This document shows positions 60,675-64,000 of a DNA stretch of 64,000 bases, piece after piece. This DNA is from Mucor racemosus (lineage: Eukaryota; Mucoromycota; Mucoromycetes; Mucorales; Mucoraceae). The notes beneath the pieces are model-generated. The model ran no database searches. It saw only the letters and a program-made list of their open reading frames with translations, and had not been told where the DNA came from. Position 1 is the first letter of the stretch. The number at the start of each line of letters is the position of its first letter. The position numbers and the translations under genes were made by a program. Location: NCBI GenBank assembly GCA_027405735.1, contig JAPEHQ010000017.1:317501-381500 (forward strand). Reading direction: 5' to 3'.

Positions 60675-61912
60675 CTAGTTGTGTTCCTCAAAGACATCGA
60701 CACCCCAGAAGTTGTAAGGATCAACCAATCTCTTGGCTTCAGTAGCCTTAACAACTTGGTTCAAGGCTTCAAAATCATCATCCTTGAGTTCAACAGTCTT
60801 AAAGTTAGATTCAATACGAGAAGGAGTGACACTCTTGGGGATAACAGAGTATCCACGCTTAAGACCCCAAGAAATGAGGATTTGAGCAGGAGAAACATTG
60901 TACTTTTCAGCAATCTTGACAACATTTTCGTCCTTGAACAAAGGAGAATCAGTACTACCAAGAGGAGAATAAGCAGTAACTATCGTAAAAAAGAGTTAAT
61001 GATGTGTTGTGTACTACAAGAGAATGACAAATACTTACCAAGAATTCCGTGATCCTTACAGTACTTTACTAAATCATCTTGAGGCAAGAAAGGATGTAAT
61101 TCAACTTGATTGGCAGCAGGAACAATCTTTTGAGTTTTGGCAAGCTTTTCGAGCTTGTTGATGTTGAAGTTACTGACACCAATGGCACGAGCTTTGCTCT
61201 TATCAAGCTTTTCCATGGCCTATATTTCATTTCGTTATCAGTATAGCGCCACCAATTTTTTAATTGCATTACACAATATTTATTTCCTATACTTACAGCG
61301 TATGTCTCAGTGAAATCAGTTTCGTCAAAGAGAGTCTTGCCATCCTTATCTTTGGGAGCGTTGTCTTCTCCAGGTTGGAAAGCAACAGGCCAGTGCATCA
61401 AGTACAAGTCAACATATTCCAAATCGAGATTCTCGAGAGACTTTTGGAGAGCTTTCTCAACATCTTCAGGACGATGGAAAGTATTCCACAACTTTGTAGT
61501 GATGAAAAGTTCTTCACGAGGAACACCGGAATCCTTGATAGCCTTACCAACTTCCTTTTCGTTACCATCTATTACAACTTGTCAATATTTATGCATTTTA
61601 AAATGAAAAACGCCACAAAAACACTTACAAATATAAGCAGCATCAATGTGCTTGTATCTATATTTGTACAAAACATGTCAAAAAATGTCGCTACGTTTAC
61701 AAAAATAATAATAATAATAATAAAAAGACTTACCCAGTCTTGAGAGCAGTAAGAACAGCTTCATAGACTTCAGAGGGCTTACTTTGCCATGTACCAAGAC
61801 CCAAAGCAGGGATGGTCTTGCCAGTGTTACTAATAATTCAATTATTTAATATAATCACGTATAACCAAAACAAGAAAAAAACTTACAGAGTGAGAACAGA
61901 AGTATTAGACAT
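60675..61912 (-). CDS. Aldo-keto reductase
   Basis: Six exons: 61912-61887, 61829-61734, 61657-61629 (29 nt), 61568-61297, 61219-61039 and 60979-60675, giving 302 aa. A (beta/alpha)8 NADPH-dependent reductase. The catalytic tetrad is in place: D46 and Y51 (HIDAAYIYGNE), K76 (ITTKLW) and H109 (LYLMHWP). Other family blocks are [51 protein letters not shown] and, for NADPH binding, [15 protein letters not shown]. The sequence is closest in type to fungal glycerol dehydrogenase/GCY1-like enzymes and broad-specificity aldehyde reductases; the precise substrate cannot be told. TATA and CRE-like boxes sit just upstream. The last five residues VFEEHN are variable in the family. Confidence 0.95.
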
Positions 61913-61974
61913 GTTTGAAATTAAGATGTAATAACGATAAAGAATCTCAACATTTGAGAACCTCTTTAATGCCC

Positions 61975-61999
61975 TTTTATACCGTGCAGTTGGACGTCA
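61975..61999 (-). promoter_or_regulatory. TATA box and CRE-like site of aldo-keto reductase gene
   Basis: On the minus strand, TATAAAA (61981-61975) lies 63 bp upstream of the start codon, and TGACGTCC (61999-61992), one mismatch from the CRE palindrome TGACGTCA bound by Atf/Sko1-type bZIP factors, lies 18 bp further up. This is a compact stress-type promoter arrangement. Function is inferred. Confidence 0.45.
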
Positions 62000-63366
62000 C
62001 GATGCCTTACATTACTAATCCCAGTAAACAGACTTCTTTTCCTAAAGATAAACGTAATTGACATGCAAGATCACAAACACAAAAAGAGTCTCCGCGAGAT
62101 TTGTCGACTCAAAAAAGTCAAAAATCACCCAGTTTGGTCCGATCTGTCGGGAAAAAATTAGTTTTAGTTCATTTAGTGCACAACTAGGCTTGGAAGAATC
62201 GAGAAAGAAAGAAAAAACTTACGTAAATGTTAAAATGACATTTTATCGTCATTTATACTACTAACAAATTGATTGCAATAAGTCTGAAACATATGGTTAT
62301 ACCAACATTTTTGATCAGCCTCAAGATTATATTTTGCAATATCTGATACCAATCGCGTAATGTTGTAATAGGTATATTTTGTGATTCTATTTGTTTCTCC
62401 TCTTTCTCAAGTATCTATTTAAATTGACACGTATGCAATGATTTTCATCCAAATGTATTCACTGGCCATGCAAACATTCTTGAATCAAAGTATCGCACGC
62501 CTCAGAGTATCTCTTATTTGAGGCCTATTGAATTTATACACGCATGAATAACGATATACAACACCAAGTCCTCATCTATATCAATAGAATACAACATCAT
62601 TGGAGCCTTTGTAATCTAAAAAAAAACTTATTACATGTTGCTTTCATCCGGCTTTGTTTTTATTTTACACAACATTGAGATGCCACGGAATTTGTGGCAA
62701 ATAGTGTATCAGATTGCAATTGGCCTGAATAGTCAAAAGAGTCGATAGAACTAATCTTGCCAAATTTTTACATCTTTATTAACGATATATTCTGTGAATG
62801 TATTTATACACATTTATTATAACTATTACAAGGATTTACCATCTAAGAATATGATGTAAATTAACGTGAAAATGATGTAAATCAATGTGGACGCATGTTG
62901 ATTTACTATAAAACCGATTACAGACTGAGATATTGGACGTGCAACCTATCATATAAATATTGATAAAAATAACAACAGCGTATACTCCAGAATGGCCTTT
63001 TCAAAGAACAAAGCTTATATATGTATATCATATTTATCAATTATATTTTAAAATCAAACATTCTTTTGCAAAATTTGCTTTTGCACAAAACAAATTGCTA
63101 AATTACATAAACCAATTTGAATCACTCAATATAAAGCGTCGCCGGCAAACTGAGATTTTGGTACTGTGCTGAACTAAGATACTATTTCTTCACATAAAAC
63201 CATGTTCTAATATTCAAATAGAGATAACATGAATTTAAACTGTATCTTTTTCAAAGCTTTTTTTATTTTACATTTTACTGCAGGTACTACTCCTATTTTG
63301 GAATAATCGCAAACAAATGTAATAACAAAAAGGCAAAGTGGGTGTTCTATTACCATGAATTATTTA
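62000..63366. other. Intergenic, no gene seen
   Basis: AT-rich, with short ORFs only. No repeat match to the rest of the window that I can support. Confidence 0.45.
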
Positions 63367-63870
63367 ACAAATCAATGGATGCTAAAAAAATCAATATTGG
63401 ATACAATTGCATCTACAGTATATAACTTGAAACCTTAAGCCCATTTGGATTAATATTCATTGATTTCAAGCATTTTTCCAGTTACCAAATTTCTTTCAAG
63501 CAGAAGAGGAGACTTTTTTTTCAAAAACGTGTCCAAAAATCCTTCAAAAACAGTTGCTAGCTAGTGAAATCAAGATATTTTGTTCGTATGTTCACGGCAC
63601 ATTAAGTGCAACTTCAAAATTCAATTTTGAACCATTATTTGATTTTATAAAAACCTTCAAAAAATATCTGAAGCATTTCATGCATACAAAATAGTTTAAA
63701 CAAGTACGCGTTTTCGTTTTCTCATCCCCACAGCAATTCCGGGAGAAGGCTGAAACTTTTTAATTTCATGGATTAACACTAGACGTACCTATCGTTGCAA
63801 CGGAAGCTCATTTGGGTCCATATTCGGCGAGAATTGATGAGCTTACTAACCCTAGAACGTATAAATAACA
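63367..63870 (+). repeat. Dispersed repeat R3, copy 2
   Basis: Aligns with 30274-30780; see that entry. The related peptide reading GPYSARIDELTNP is clearer here, but a stop upstream breaks the frame. Confidence 0.75.
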
Positions 63871-63892
63871 GGCAATAATCAACTTTGTCGTC

Positions 63893-64000
63893 GTATATTT
63901 TTAGGCTTGATAAATAATACTTAAAAAAGGATATAATTAAAAGAGAATGAGTAATGAATCAGTTCTTCAACTGTATAATGAAAACAAGATATCGTTTAAT
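63893..64000 (-). repeat. LTR-like end, truncated by window edge
   Basis: On the minus strand this matches 32900-33010 (ATATCTTGTTTTCATTATACAG...TTATTTATCAAGCC...ATATACGAC). Both copies end in ACGACA, consistent with an LTR 3' end, directly abutting repeat R3. The rest of the element lies beyond the window. Confidence 0.6.

Noticed and set aside
60513..61743. Plus-strand ORFs at 60513-61052, 61264-61743 and 61310-61606
   Set aside because: Antisense to well-supported exons of the aldo-keto reductase.

Overview
The window is AT-rich, intron-rich fungal DNA. Introns are short (about 50-110 nt) with GTAAGT-like donors, UTRs carry long A/T runs, and proteins carry Q/N/S-rich tracts. The mix of a CYRI (FAM49) homologue, a GPI-anchored GH9 protein, a DUF3605/GIG1 protein and a Ysc84/SH3 protein points to an early-diverging filamentous fungus, most likely Mucoromycota (Mucorales-like). 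This is inferred from gene content only.

Layout. 2.3-5.8 kb: an orphan acidic protein, chorismate mutase (ARO7-like) and a DUF3605/GIG1-like gene. 5.8-12.3 kb: a nested transposon region in which two hAT-type non-autonomous elements, each with an exact 8-bp target duplication, each contain a solo LTR with an exact 5-bp target duplication; a BED-finger/hAT transposase relic lies between them. 12.3-13.8 kb: a RidA pseudogene beside its intact paralogue. 14.9-25.3 kb: five compact genes (Ysc84/SH3 protein, RNF10/Mag2-type RING protein, GH9 protein, a low-complexity protein, an RBR ubiquitin ligase). 25.3-38.9 kb: mostly repeat graveyard (LTRs, a Copia RNase H relic, dispersed repeats) with one zinc-finger/membrane protein. 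39-48.3 kb: SANT-like regulator, EXO1, PRP3 and ribosomal protein eL42. 50.7-61.9 kb: a ubiquitin E2, a chromodomain protein, a RasB-type GTPase, a tetraspanin, CYRI and an aldo-keto reductase. The last 2 kb is repeat DNA.

Common themes. Several genes concern ubiquitin (RNF10-like, RBR, E2), actin and small-GTPase signalling (Ysc84/SH3, CYRI, Ras) or DNA/RNA maintenance (EXO1, PRP3, chromodomain protein). There is no operon-like organisation. The most unusual signals are a predicted 2-nt exon in the Ras gene, a GH9 protein whose DAGD catalytic motif is replaced by EAAN, and the precisely delimited nested transposons. Exon models were built by hand from splice signals, and all reading frames close across the proposed junctions.
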